A program made the translations under genes and the position numbers. The notes under the pieces are model-generated. The model saw nothing but the letters and a program-made list of their open reading frames with translations. It did not search any database and was not told the DNA's origin. From NCBI GenBank assembly GCA_035702985.1, contig DASSZD010000023.1:1-60299 (forward strand): a stretch of DNA of 60,299 nucleotides. The letters are read 5' to 3'. Position 1 is the stretch's first letter; every line of letters starts with the position of its first letter. Below are positions 34,610-43,670 of the stretch, one piece after another. This DNA is from JAKAXG01 sp035702985. GTDB lineage: Bacteria > Actinomycetota > Acidimicrobiia > Acidimicrobiales > Palsa-688.

Positions 34610-36736
34610 TCACCGGGCGGCGGGCTGCTGGAGGCGGTCCCAGTAGCGCAGGCTCCGGCACCTCTCGAGGTACCGGGAGCCGGCCCCGGCCTCCGCCAGC
34701 TCGATGAACCCGCCGTCCAGCCGGTCCCCCAGCCCGGCGGCGTCCAGCAACGGGCCGGCCTCCCGGGTGTGACCGATGAACTTGGCGTGGGCGTGGGCGT
34801 CGGTCACGAACTGCCGCCCGGTCGGGGTGGCGGCCAGGTCGGCGGCGCCGGCTTCGGAGACCAGGAGCACCACCGCGTCGTAGAGGACCGACGGGGCCCC
34901 CTCGATGTTCTGGTCCGCCTCCCGTCGGTGACCGTCGCCGGACGTGGCGCCCCCGACCCGGGGGGCGATGATCTCGACAGTGGTGCCCTCCTCGGATGCG
35001 GCGGCGGTCAGCCCGTCGAGCAGGTGCCGGTCGAAACCGTCGGTGATCACCACGCCGATCTTCCTGCCGGCGAAGGTCGCCGGCCCGTTGGTCAGGATGC
35101 TCAGGGCCGGCGAGGGGGCCAGGTCGGTGATCGGCTGTCGGGCCGCCTCCGCCGGTTCGGGTAGCTGCTCCAGGCCGAGGCCGTCGGCCACCTGCCGGGC
35201 CAGGTGGTCGTCCACGTTGCGCAGGCCGGCCACCATGCGGACCCGGATGTCCACCCGGGCGCACTTGCTCAGCTCGAACACGAAGGCGTCGACGATGTGG
35301 CGCTGCTCCAGGGCGGTCTGGCTGATGAAGAACTGGCGGGCCTGGCTGTAGTGGTCGGCGAAGCTCTCGGATCGGGCCCGCCGCTTGGGCCCGACCCGGG
35401 TGTCGGGCACGGTTCGGAAGCCGGACTGCGGGTCCTCCCGGGGGCCGCCGCTCTCGGGTGCCCACGAGTTGGGCTCGTAGTTGGCCCGGGTGGTGGGGTT
35501 GGTCATGGCCATGTGCCCGTCCTGCTGGAAGTGGGACACCGGGCACCTGGGGGCGTTGACCGGGATGTGGGTGAAGTTGGGGCCACCGAGCCGCTTCACC
35601 TGGGTGTCCAGGTACGAGAAATTCCGGCCCTGGAGCAGGGGGTCGTCGCTGAAGTCGATACCGGGGACCACGTTCTGGGTGCAGAACGCCGCCTGCTCGG
35701 TCTCGGCGAAGAAGTTCTGCACCACCCGGTCCAGGACCAGCCGCCCGACCCGGCGCACCGGCACCTCCTCCTCGGGGATGATCTTGGTGGCGTCGAGCAC
35801 GTCGAAGGGGAAGCGCTCGGCGAACTCCTCGTCGAAGAGCTGGAACCCCAGCTCCCACTCCGGGAACGACCCGGACGTGATGGCGTCCCACAGGTCCCGG
35901 CGGTGGAAGTCGGGATCGGCGCCGCTCATCTTCACCGCCTCGTTCCAGGTCACCGATTGCAGGCCCTGCTTGGGCTTCCAGTGGAACTTGACGAAGGTGG
36001 ACCGGCCCTCGGCGTTGACCAGCCGGAACGTGTGCACCCCGAAGCCCTCCATGAACCGGAACGATCGGGGTATGGCCCGGTCGGACATGATCCACAGGAG
36101 CATGTGGGTGGACTCGGGCAGCAGCGAGGCGAAGTCCCAGAAGTTGTCGTGGGCGGTCTGCGCCTGGGGGAACCCCCGGTCGGGTTCCGGCTTGGCGGCG
36201 TGGACCAGGTCGGGGAACTTGATGGCGTCCTGGATGAAGAAGACGGGCATGTTGTTGCCCACCAGGTCCCAGTTGCCCTCCCGGGTGTAGAGCTTCACGG
36301 CGAAGCCCCGCACGTCCCGGGCCAGGTCCGTGGAGCCCTTGTTGCCGGCGACGGTGGAGAACCTGACGAAGGCGGGCGTCCGCCGCCCGGCCTCCTGGAA
36401 CGGATCGGCCCGGGTCAGGTCGGTCAGCGGTTCGTAGTTCTCGAAGAACCCGTGGGCGCCGTAGCCGCGGGCGTGGACCACCCTCTCGGGGATCCGCTCG
36501 TGGTCGAAGTGGAACAGCTTCTCCCGGAAGTGGAAGTCCTCCAGGAGCGCCGCCCCCCGATCGTCGGCTCGCAGGGTGTTCTGGCCGTCGGCGACCGGGA
36601 CACCCTGCTGGGTGGTCAGCCGGGGCCGGCCGCCGCCGGCGACCTGGTGGGGCTCTCCTCCCTTCCCGCTGTCGGTCCCGACCACCTGTCCGTCGTTCCG
36701 CTGGACCACGACGGTCCTCCTCTCCGCCTCGTGCAC
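34610..36736 (-). CDS. katE: Large-subunit monofunctional catalase with DJ-1/PfpI-like tail
   Basis: A 708-residue clade 2 catalase. Catalytic His is in HFDHERIPERVVHARG, distal Asn in RDVRGFAVKLYTREGNWDLVG-like sequence, and the heme-ligand Tyr in RNFSYLDTQ. Residues ~575-700 form a class I glutamine amidotransferase/DJ-1-like domain (GRKIGVVITDGFD ... LYDAVVLLVSEAGAADL) typical of HPII-type large catalases. It breaks down hydrogen peroxide. I start at GTG 36736, 8 nt after TAGGTG. The protein is a useful partner for aerobic metal oxidoreductases nearby but is in its own unit. Confidence 0.95.
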   Translation of the reverse strand: MHEAERRTVVVQRNDGQVVGTDSGKGGEPHQVAGGGRPRLTTQQGVPVADGQNTLRADDRGAALLEDFHFREKLFHFDHERIPERVVHARGYGAHGFFENYEPLTDLTRADPFQEAGRRTPAFVRFSTVAGNKGSTDLARDVRGFAVKLYTREGNWDLVGNNMPVFFIQDAIKFPDLVHAAKPEPDRGFPQAQTAHDNFWDFASLLPESTHMLLWIMSDRAIPRSFRFMEGFGVHTFRLVNAEGRSTFVKFHWKPKQGLQSVTWNEAVKMSGADPDFHRRDLWDAITSGSFPEWELGFQLFDEEFAERFPFDVLDATKIIPEEEVPVRRVGRLVLDRVVQNFFAETEQAAFCTQNVVPGIDFSDDPLLQGRNFSYLDTQVKRLGGPNFTHIPVNAPRCPVSHFQQDGHMAMTNPTTRANYEPNSWAPESGGPREDPQSGFRTVPDTRVGPKRRARSESFADHYSQARQFFISQTALEQRHIVDAFVFELSKCARVDIRVRMVAGLRNVDDHLARQVADGLGLEQLPEPAEAARQPITDLAPSPALSILTNGPATFAGRKIGVVITDGFDRHLLDGLTAAASEEGTTVEIIAPRVGGATSGDGHRREADQNIEGAPSVLYDAVVLLVSEAGAADLAATPTGRQFVTDAHAHAKFIGHTREAGPLLDAAGLGDRLDGGFIELAEAGAGSRYLERCRSLRYWDRLQQPAAR

Positions 36737-36857
36737 AGGTCCGTCACCTACCCACCGGCTGCTGCCGTATCCTCCGGTTGGTGCCGCCCTCCGGGGTCGG
36801 AGATCGGCCACCCTCCGCATAACCTGGGGCGCGACCGTCTAGGGGAAGGCCCGCCAG

Positions 36858-38684
36858 TTGGCGCCCGGCTACGACATCGACAGCAACCATCCCACCGGCG
36901 CCGAGGCGCCCTGGCGGCTGGTGATCACCGGTGTGGCCGGGGCCGGCAAGACCACCATCGCCACCGCCATGGCCGCCCGGCTGGGCCTGCGCTTCGTCGA
37001 AGGCGACGGCCTCCACCCGGAGGCCAACGTGGCCAAGATGGCGGGCGGTCATCCTCTCGTCGACGCCGACCGCTGGCCCTGGTTGGCCCGCATACGGGAG
37101 GAGCTGCGCCGGGGGGACGTGGTGGTGACCTGCTCGGCGTTGACCCGCCGGTACCGGGACATGCTCCGCTCGGCCGGCGGGGTACGGTTCGTGCATCTCA
37201 CCCTGGACCCGGCCACCGCCCGGGCCCGGATGTCGGCCCGGGCCGGCCATTTCATGGGGCCGGCCATGGCGGCCAGCCAGTTCGCCGCCCTCGAACGGCC
37301 CGGGCCGGACGAGACCGACGTGGCCGTGATCGATTCCACCGCCCCCATCCAGGCGGTGGTCGACGCCGCCGTCTCCGCCCTGGGCGGCCTGCGCCCGGGC
37401 CCGTCGCCGGTCCTGGCCGACGGGGCCGCCGACCGGGCCATCACCGGGGACGAACTGGCCGGCCACGTCCGGACCCTCACCGGTCTGGTACTCGAACGGG
37501 GAGCCCGCAGGGTGCTGCTGGTACCGCCCGACCACACCCGGCTGCACTCCCGGGCCGGCGCCATCACCGCCGGCCTCCTGGCCGGGCTGGAGCGGGCGGG
37601 CTGCCGGGTGGCCGTGCTCCCGGCCACCGGCACGCACGTCCCCATGACCGGTGCCGACGCCCGGCTGATGTTCGGCGAGGCCGTTCCCGGCGACCGGCTG
37701 CTCGTGCACCGCTGGCGCCAGGGGGTGAAGGAGGTGGGCCGGATCTCCGCCGAGGAGGTGGACGCGGTGTCGGGCGGCCGCTACCGGGAGGAGATCCCCG
37801 TCCACGTCGACGAGCAGCTGTTGGGGGGCTGGGACCTGGTGGTGTCGATCGGTCAGGTGCTCCCCCACGAGGTGATCGGCATGGCCAACTTCACCAAGAA
37901 CCTGGTCATCGGGCTGGGCGGCGCCCCGACCATCCACCGGTCGCACTTCCTGGGGGCGGTCTGCGACATGGAGTCCATCATGGGGCGGCCGTCCAGCCCG
38001 GTGCGGGACGTGGTCGACGCCGCCTACGACCGGTTCGTGGACCCGGCCGTGCCGGTCATGTGGGTGCTGACGGTGATCGAGGCGGAGCCGGAGCAGCTGG
38101 TGACCAGGGGCCTGTTCGCCGGGTTCGGCGGTTCGGCCGCCTCGGGCGGGGCCGCCTACCGGGCCGCCGCCGACCTGTCGGGCGCGGTCAACGTCCACCG
38201 GGTCCCGGCCCCGCTGACCCGGGTGACCTGCTGGCTGGACCCCGACGAGTTCCGCTCCACGTGGGTGGCCAACAAGGCGGTGTACCGCACCCGCATGGCC
38301 ATCGCCGACGGCGGGGAGCTGGTGGTGGTGGCCCCCGGGGTGCGCCGGTTCGGGGAGGACGAACAGGTCGACCGGCTGATCCGCCGGCACGGCTACCGGG
38401 GCACCCCGGCCACCCTGGAAGCGGTGGCCACCGATCCCGAACTGGCCGACAACCTGGGAGCGGCCGCCCACCTCATCCACGGGTCCAGCGAGGGGCGGTT
38501 CCGGATCGTCTACTGCACCGATCCCGACGCCGGCGGGCTCACCCGCCGGGAGGTGGAGGCGGCCGGCTACGAATGGCGGCCGCTGCCGGGCGACGCTGAC
38601 CGGATGGAGCGGGACGGTGATACCACCTTCATCAGGAACCCGGCTCTCGGGCTGTGGTCAGCGGCGGTAGTCCACGGCGGGTAG
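36858..38684 (+). CDS. Gluconokinase-LarA fusion (putative gluconate epimerase/kinase)
   Basis: A 608-residue two-domain protein. Residues ~15-180 are a GntK-type gluconate kinase: P-loop TGVAGAGKTTIA, GDGLHPEANVAKMAGGHPL, CSALTRRYRDMLR, and ARAGHFMGPAMAASQFAALE. Residues ~200-600 are a LarA-type (DUF2088) nickel-pincer racemase: PPDHTR, ATGTHVPM (His), LPHEV (His), NFTKNLVIGLGG with the Lys that anchors the cofactor, and IHRSHF (His). LarA homologues include a gluconate 2-epimerase, which would feed the kinase. The start is TTG 36858 with AGGGGAAGG upstream. Its 3' end overlaps the convergent PRC gene by 27 bp. LarB/C/E genes are not in the window. Confidence 0.92.
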   Translation: MAPGYDIDSNHPTGAEAPWRLVITGVAGAGKTTIATAMAARLGLRFVEGDGLHPEANVAKMAGGHPLVDADRWPWLARIREELRRGDVVVTCSALTRRYRDMLRSAGGVRFVHLTLDPATARARMSARAGHFMGPAMAASQFAALERPGPDETDVAVIDSTAPIQAVVDAAVSALGGLRPGPSPVLADGAADRAITGDELAGHVRTLTGLVLERGARRVLLVPPDHTRLHSRAGAITAGLLAGLERAGCRVAVLPATGTHVPMTGADARLMFGEAVPGDRLLVHRWRQGVKEVGRISAEEVDAVSGGRYREEIPVHVDEQLLGGWDLVVSIGQVLPHEVIGMANFTKNLVIGLGGAPTIHRSHFLGAVCDMESIMGRPSSPVRDVVDAAYDRFVDPAVPVMWVLTVIEAEPEQLVTRGLFAGFGGSAASGGAAYRAAADLSGAVNVHRVPAPLTRVTCWLDPDEFRSTWVANKAVYRTRMAIADGGELVVVAPGVRRFGEDEQVDRLIRRHGYRGTPATLEAVATDPELADNLGAAAHLIHGSSEGRFRIVYCTDPDAGGLTRREVEAAGYEWRPLPGDADRMERDGDTTFIRNPALGLWSAAVVHGG

Positions 38685-39269
38685 GTCGTCCACCTGCTGC
38701 CGGGTGAGCGACAGCCGGATCCCGTCCTCGCCCACCGACCCCACCGCTCCGATCGGGATGGCCACGTCCTTGTGACCGAAGAGGTGGCCCTCTTCCAGCA
38801 CCACGTGGGTGACCTGGTGGTCGCGGCTGTCCACCACCAGCCCCGCGACCACCCCGATGCGCCCGTCGGTGGCGTGGACCTGCTCGCCCCTCCTGACCGC
38901 CACCTCGCCGGCGGGAACGGTGTCGACCACGACCGGCACGGTGGTGTTCCCCCCGAAGTACGGCCACAGAAGGGTCTGCTCCGGGCCGTACCCGGGGTGG
39001 CCCTCCACCCCGGGGAGGAAGTGGACCTCCTCGGCGACCTCGAGCCGGTCGAGGCGGTCCCGGCTGCAGCTCAGCCGGATCCGGCCGCCGTCCGGCTGGG
39101 CCCACTCCACCGGCACCAGGCGCCCCATGCCCCCACGGTGCTCAGGCTCCACGACGAGGTGGGTGACCCGGCCGCGGACCGGGTCGATCACCACCTGCGT
39201 GACCCGCCCACAGACCCCGTCGGTGCACAGGGCCTCGGCTCCGATGGTGAACGGCGCTTCTGCGGCCAT
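38658..39269 (-). CDS. Double PRC-barrel domain protein
   Basis: A 203-residue protein with two PRC-barrel-like beta domains: GRVTQVVIDPVRGRVTHLVV at residues ~20-40 and GVVAGLVVDSRDHQVTHVVL at ~140-160. A segment with FLPGVEGHPGYGPEQTLLW joins them. PRC-barrels occur in RNA-processing and photosynthetic proteins and as small stress-linked proteins. ATG 39269 has a GGGGAGG site. It is convergent with the fusion gene, overlapping by 27 bp. Function unknown; the neighbouring hemerythrin gene suggests a general stress setting. Confidence 0.82.
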   Translation of the reverse strand: MAAEAPFTIGAEALCTDGVCGRVTQVVIDPVRGRVTHLVVEPEHRGGMGRLVPVEWAQPDGGRIRLSCSRDRLDRLEVAEEVHFLPGVEGHPGYGPEQTLLWPYFGGNTTVPVVVDTVPAGEVAVRRGEQVHATDGRIGVVAGLVVDSRDHQVTHVVLEEGHLFGHKDVAIPIGAVGSVGEDGIRLSLTRQQVDDLPAVDYRR

Positions 39270-39321
39270 GCCCCACCTCCCCTGGTGGGCCGGAATTGTA
39301 GTGGCGCCGGCGGCGCCGCTC

Positions 39322-39870
39322 CTACGAGACCGACTTCACCGCCCCCCGCACCGCGTCGCGGACCCGGTCGATCACGGCGGCGAACGGCCCGACCAGCATG
39401 TTGGCGCCGGGCGTGTTGGGGGTCGACGGATGCGGCCGGGTGGGGGCCACGGCCTTGGCCGCCTGGTAGGCCTTGGCCATCTGCTCCAGCCGCTCGGGCG
39501 ACTCCTTGGCGGCTACGAGCGGGAACTCCTCGGTCTCCTCCGCGGTGGCGTGCTGTTCCACCTCCTGGTGCAGCTTGGCCAGCTTGGCGGAGAACTCCGC
39601 CGAGTCGGGGTCCAGCTTCTCCATGTCCTTCAGGAGCCCCTCGGCCCGGCTCTCCTCCTCGATGCGGGCATCGGCGACGGCCTGTCCGGCGTCACGCTTG
39701 CTGACCGGTCGGAGAATCTCCTCCTCCGCCACCTCGTGGCGGATCAGCTCCCCGACCAGCTGCTGGAACAGGTCCCGCCGGTCCTCGCCGGTCGACCCGA
39801 CCAGTCGACTCAGCATCTGTCGGACCTGGTCGTGGTCGTGGCGCAGCTCTTCGATGATGCCCTGGGCCAT
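39322..39870 (-). CDS. Hemerythrin HHE-domain protein
   Basis: A 182-residue protein with an HHE cation-binding four-helix bundle. The metal ligands are suggested by ELRHDHDQVRQML, LIRHEVAEEEILRPV and EQHATAEETEEFPLV. Residues ~135-182 form a Pro-rich tail and a short amphipathic helix. Such proteins bind a di-iron site and are linked to oxygen or NO sensing and stress. It lies downstream of the formate dehydrogenase gene where an iron-sulfur subunit gene would be expected. A second hemerythrin is encoded at 59131. Confidence 0.88.
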   Translation of the reverse strand: MAQGIIEELRHDHDQVRQMLSRLVGSTGEDRRDLFQQLVGELIRHEVAEEEILRPVSKRDAGQAVADARIEEESRAEGLLKDMEKLDPDSAEFSAKLAKLHQEVEQHATAEETEEFPLVAAKESPERLEQMAKAYQAAKAVAPTRPHPSTPNTPGANMLVGPFAAVIDRVRDAVRGAVKSVS

Positions 39871-39975
39871 CGTCTCCTCCTCCGTTGCGGTGGTGGGTGC
39901 CCTACCCCCTGAACGGGGCTGAACACCCTCGCCCGGAGGATCCGTCCGGGCCGGGGCCGATCTCCCGGCCCCGGC

Positions 39976-42900
39976 TCAGCCGCCCCCGCCGATGCCGGTG
40001 CCGGTGCTGTCGGTGATCCCGGCCCGGCGGATGTAGTCCTCCACCAGGGCGGTCACCGCCGGTCCCCGGGGCCGTCGCCCCGGCTGGATGTCGGCCGTCA
40101 GCGACTTGTCGTCCTGGATGTGGGAGTTGGGGTCCAAGACGATGCTGACCAGCTCGTTGGCCGCGTCCCCCCGGGACAGCCCGTTCGGCCCCCAGTGCCA
40201 GGGCAGCCCGATCTGGTGGACGGTGCGGTCCTGGAACTTGAGCGGCATCATCCGGTCGGTCACCAGCACCCGGGCCTCGATGGCGCCGCGGGCGGTGACG
40301 ATGGTGGCCCACCCGCTGTTCTCCAGGCCCCGCTCGGCGGCCAGCTCCGGCGACACCTCGCAGAACATCTCCGGCTGCAGTTCCGACAGGTACGGCAGCC
40401 ACCGGGACATCCCGCCGGCGGTGTGGTGCTCGGTCAGCCGGTAGGTCGTGACCACGTAGGGGAACACCTCGGACCCGGGGGTGCCGGGGTCGGGGTGGTA
40501 GCGGTTGTGGCGGTGGGGATACACCTGGCGGACCGGGTTGCGCTGCTGGCTGTACAACAGGTTGGGGAAGGGCGAGTCCTGCGGCTCGTAATGGGTGGGC
40601 AGCGGGCCGTCGGTCAGGCCGGCCGGCACGTACAGCCAGCCCTTGCCGTCCCCCTGCATGACAAATGGGTCGTCGCCGGCGATGGCGTCGGGACCGCGCG
40701 CCCCTTCCGGGGGCCGGTACCCGGGGGCCTTGGTGGCCTCGAAGTCCGGCACGTCGTGGCCCACCCATTTTTCCTGATCCTCGTCCCACCACACGAGCGC
40801 CTTGCGGTCGCTCCACGGCTTACCGTCGGGATCGGCGGACGCCCGGTTGTACAGGACCCGTCGGTTGGCCGGCCACGCCCAGCCCCATTCGGGGGCCACC
40901 CAGCTCTGCTGCAGGCCGGGCTTGCGCCGGGCCGCCTGGTTGACCCCGTCGGCGTAGCAACCGCAGTAGATCCAGCACCCGCAGGCGGTGGAACCGTCGG
41001 CCTTGAGCTCGGTGTAGGACCCCAGCATGTTGCCTTCGTGGTCCCAGCCGTTCACCTCGGCCAGCACGGCCTCGGCGCTGGGCTCGGCCAGCGGCCCCTC
41101 GGTCGGGTAGTCCCACGTGAGATCCAGGACGGGTCGGTCCATCTCGTCGGTCGAGCCGGCCAGCTTGTCCCGGATGATCCGGCCCAGGTGGTAGTAGAAC
41201 CACAGCTCGCTGCGGGCCGCCCCGGCCGGTTCCACCGCGGCGTGGTGCCACTGCAGCATGCGCTGGGTGTTGGTGAAGCTGCCGTTCTTCTCGGTGTGGG
41301 CGGCGGCCGGGAAGAAGAACACCTCGGTCTTGATGTCCTCGGTGCGCAGCTCCCCGGTTTCGATCTCCGGGCCGTCCTTCCAGAACGTGGCCGACTCGAT
41401 CAGGGAGAAGTCCCGGACCACCAGCCACTCCAGGTTGGCCATGCCCAGCCTCTGCATCTTGGCGTTGGCCGAACCCACGGCCGGGTTCTCGCCGACCACG
41501 AAGTACCCCTTGCAGTCCCCCCGCATCTGGGCCAGCACCGTCGGATAGGTGCTGTGGTCGGCGGTCAGCCGGGGCAGGTAGTCGAAGCAGAAGTCGTTGT
41601 CCGCGGTGGCGGCCTTCCCCCAGTACGACTTGAGCAGGCTCACCAGGTAGGCCCGCATGTTGCCCCAGTAGCCCTTCTCGGCCTCGGTGCCGGCCACGAA
41701 CTGGTCGAGATCCTCGTCCCGGTGGGCGTGCGGCATCGGGATGTACCCGGGCAGCAGGTTGTACAGGGTGGGGATGTCGGTGGACCCCTGGATGCTGGCG
41801 TGACCGCGCAGGGCCATGATCCCGCCGCCCGGCCGCCCCATGTTCCCCAGCAGCAGCTGGAGGATGGCGGCGGTGCGGATGTACTGCACTCCGACGCTGT
41901 GCTGGGTCCATCCCACGGCGTACACGAAGGCGCTGGTGCGGTCCCGGCCGGAGTTGTCGCACAGGGCCTCGCACACCTCCAGGAACTCGTCCCGGGGCAC
42001 CCCGCAGATCTGCTCGACCATCTCGGGGGTGTAGCGCGAGAAGTGGCGCTTGACGATCTGGAACACGCAGCGGGGATGCTGCATGGTCTCGTCGCGCTCC
42101 ACCCGGGGGCTGACGTTCGGGCCTCCGGAGCCGAAGGAGTGGCCCCGGCCGCTGCGGCTCACCGCCCGGCGGGACTCGTCGGGCTCGCCGCCCTCCCCGT
42201 CCTCTCCACCCTCCTGCTCGTCGGCGCCGGTGCGCTCCTCGTAGAGCTGTTCGCGCTGGCCGGACGCCGAGGTGACGTGGCGGCCGTCGTACTGCCAGGT
42301 CTCCGAGTCGTAGGTCCGCTGCTCCGGTTCGAGGCCGGAGAACACCCCGTCGAGGTCCTCGGTGTCGCGGAAGTCCTCGTTGACGATGGTCGGGCCGTTC
42401 GTGTAGGCGACGACGTAGTCACGGAAGTACCGGTCGTGACCGATGACGTAGTTGATGATCCCGCCCAGGAAGGCGATGTCCGAGCCGGCCCGGATGGGTA
42501 CGTGCTGGTCGGCGACGGCGCTGGTGCGGGTGTAGCGCGGGTCGACGTGGATCAGTTTGGCCCCGCGGGCCTTGGCTTCCATCACCCACTGGAAGCCCAC
42601 CGGGTGAGCCTCGGCCATGTTGGAGCCTTGGATCACTATGCAGTCCGCATTCTGCAGATCCTGCTGGAAGGTGGTGGCGCCTCCCCTACCGAACGATGTC
42701 CCCAAACTGGGGACGGTGGAGGAGTGTCATATACGGGCCTGGTTCTCGATCTGCACCGCCCCGAGGGCGGTGTAGAGCTTCTTCATCAGGTAGTTCTCTT
42801 CGTTGTCCAGGGTGGCGCCGCCCAGGCTGGCGATACCCATGGTCCGCCTGACCCGCTTGCCGTCCTCCTCCCACTGCCAGGTCCGCCGGCGGGTCTCGAT

Positions 42901-43281
42901 CACCCGGTCGGCCACCATCTCCATGGCGGTGTCGAGGTCCAGCGTCTGCCAGTCGGTGCCGTGCGGGGGCCGGTACAGCACGTCGTAGCGGCGGGCCGAT
43001 CCGGTGGTCAGCTGCAGGCTGGCCGATCCCTTGGGGCACAGCCGGCCCCGGCTGACCGGGGAGTCCGGGTCGCCCTCGATCTGGATGACCTTCTTGTCCT
43101 TGACGTAGACGTTCTGGCCGCAGCCCACCGCACAGAACGGGCACACCGACTTGACCACCTTGTCGGCCCCGGCCACCCGGGCCGTCCGGTCCCTCGTCGA
43201 GGGAGACTCCACGGCCGCGCCCCGGCCGCTGCGGTCCGCTCCGCTGACCTGGCGTAGGACGGGCCAATCACTGAATTTCAC
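39976..43281 (-). CDS. fdhA: Selenocysteine formate dehydrogenase alpha subunit
   Basis: A 1101-residue molybdopterin oxidoreductase with an in-frame UGA (42727-42729) at residue 185. The context NQARI-Sec-HSSTVPSLGTSFG is the FdhA active site, followed by a hairpin 12 nt after the UGA. An N-terminal [4Fe-4S] motif reads CPFCAVGCGQNVYVKDKK with a fourth Cys in GRLCPKG. Molybdopterin-binding segments (ALRGHASIQGSTDIPTLYN, VGENPAVGSANAK) follow. Residues ~310-350 are an acidic low-complexity insertion. No Tat signal is seen, so the enzyme is cytosolic. There is no beta or gamma subunit gene downstream. The GTG at 43281 has GGAGGAG 6 nt upstream. Confidence 0.95.
42698..42729 (-). promoter_or_regulatory. 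Sec UGA codon and adjacent SECIS-like hairpin
   Basis: The UGA at 42729-42727 is followed after 12 nt by a perfect 6-bp stem GTCCCC/GGGGAC (42714-42709 with 42703-42698) and a 5-nt loop AGTTT. Bacterial SECIS hairpins sit immediately downstream of the Sec codon, within reach of SelB. Known fdhF SECIS loops have a GGUCU-like loop with a bulged U; this one is simpler but correctly placed, and it lies inside the coding sequence. Confidence 0.8.
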
Positions 43282-43503
43282 AGCGGTCTCCTCCCGGGTG
43301 CGCGCCCGAACGGTCGTGGCCCAGTGTATGTACCCCCGGGCGGTCCGCCGAATCCGGCCCGGGGACGCCCGCGGGGGCGGTCCCCGCCGGGCCCCGCCGG
43401 GCGGGTGGCGCCGGGCGCCGGGATGGCCCCCGCCGGGCGCCGGGCGCCGGAGTGGTCGCCGGGCCCCGGAGTGGTCGCCGGGCGCCGGGGCGGGGCGGGT
43501 GGA
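43282..43503 (-). other. GC-rich spacer between tRNA-Sec and fdhA
   Basis: About 220 bp with extremely GC-rich runs. A TACACT hexamer around 43323-43330 on the minus strand could be the -10 of fdhA. An 18-bp direct repeat (CCGGAGTGGTCGCCGGGC at 43447-43464 and 43466-43483, period 19) lies just past the tRNA 3' end. No gene is supported here. Confidence 0.5.
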
Positions 43504-43596
43504 CGGAGGTGGACGGGAATCGAACCCGCCGCTGCGGGGTCGCCGCAGCCAGCCGCTTTGAAGGCGGTGGAGCCCACCAGGTGCCCGGACACCTCC
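43504..43596 (-). tRNA. selC: tRNA-Sec (anticodon UCA)
   Basis: A 93-nt tRNA. Acceptor arms GGAGGTG and CACCTCC pair at the ends. The anticodon stem is CCGC-CTTCAAA-GCGG with anticodon TCA. A long variable arm GCTGCGG/CCGCAGC and the T-arm CGGG-TTCGATT-CCCG follow. The long variable arm and UCA anticodon identify selenocysteine tRNA. It lies on the same strand as and upstream of the UGA-containing fdhA and is divergent from selA. CCA is not encoded. Confidence 0.96.
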
Positions 43597-43670
43597 GCCC
43601 AGATGGTAGCCCGCCCCACCCGGACCGGGCGGCTGCGCCCGTAGCCGGGCAACTGGGTACCTTTGAGCCG

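Noticed and set aside
35204..38599. A plus-strand open frame of over 1100 codons across the catalase gene and the fusion gene
   Set aside because: It is antisense to katE and runs out of frame through the fusion gene. Its sequence is low-complexity Gly/Arg/Pro with no domain; such frames are common by-products of high GC.
39322..39870. Gene downstream of fdhA considered as the formate dehydrogenase beta subunit
   Set aside because: It has no iron-sulfur Cys motifs and clearly matches the hemerythrin HHE pattern.
42727..42729. The in-frame stop in fdhA taken as a nonsense mutation or split gene
   Set aside because: It lies exactly at the Sec position of FdhA, is followed by a hairpin, and tRNA-Sec with selA, selB and selD is adjacent.
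40120..43257. A plus-strand open frame of over 1000 codons opposite fdhA
   Set aside because: It mirrors fdhA codon periodicity, has no ribosome-binding site or domain, and stops are simply rare in this GC range.
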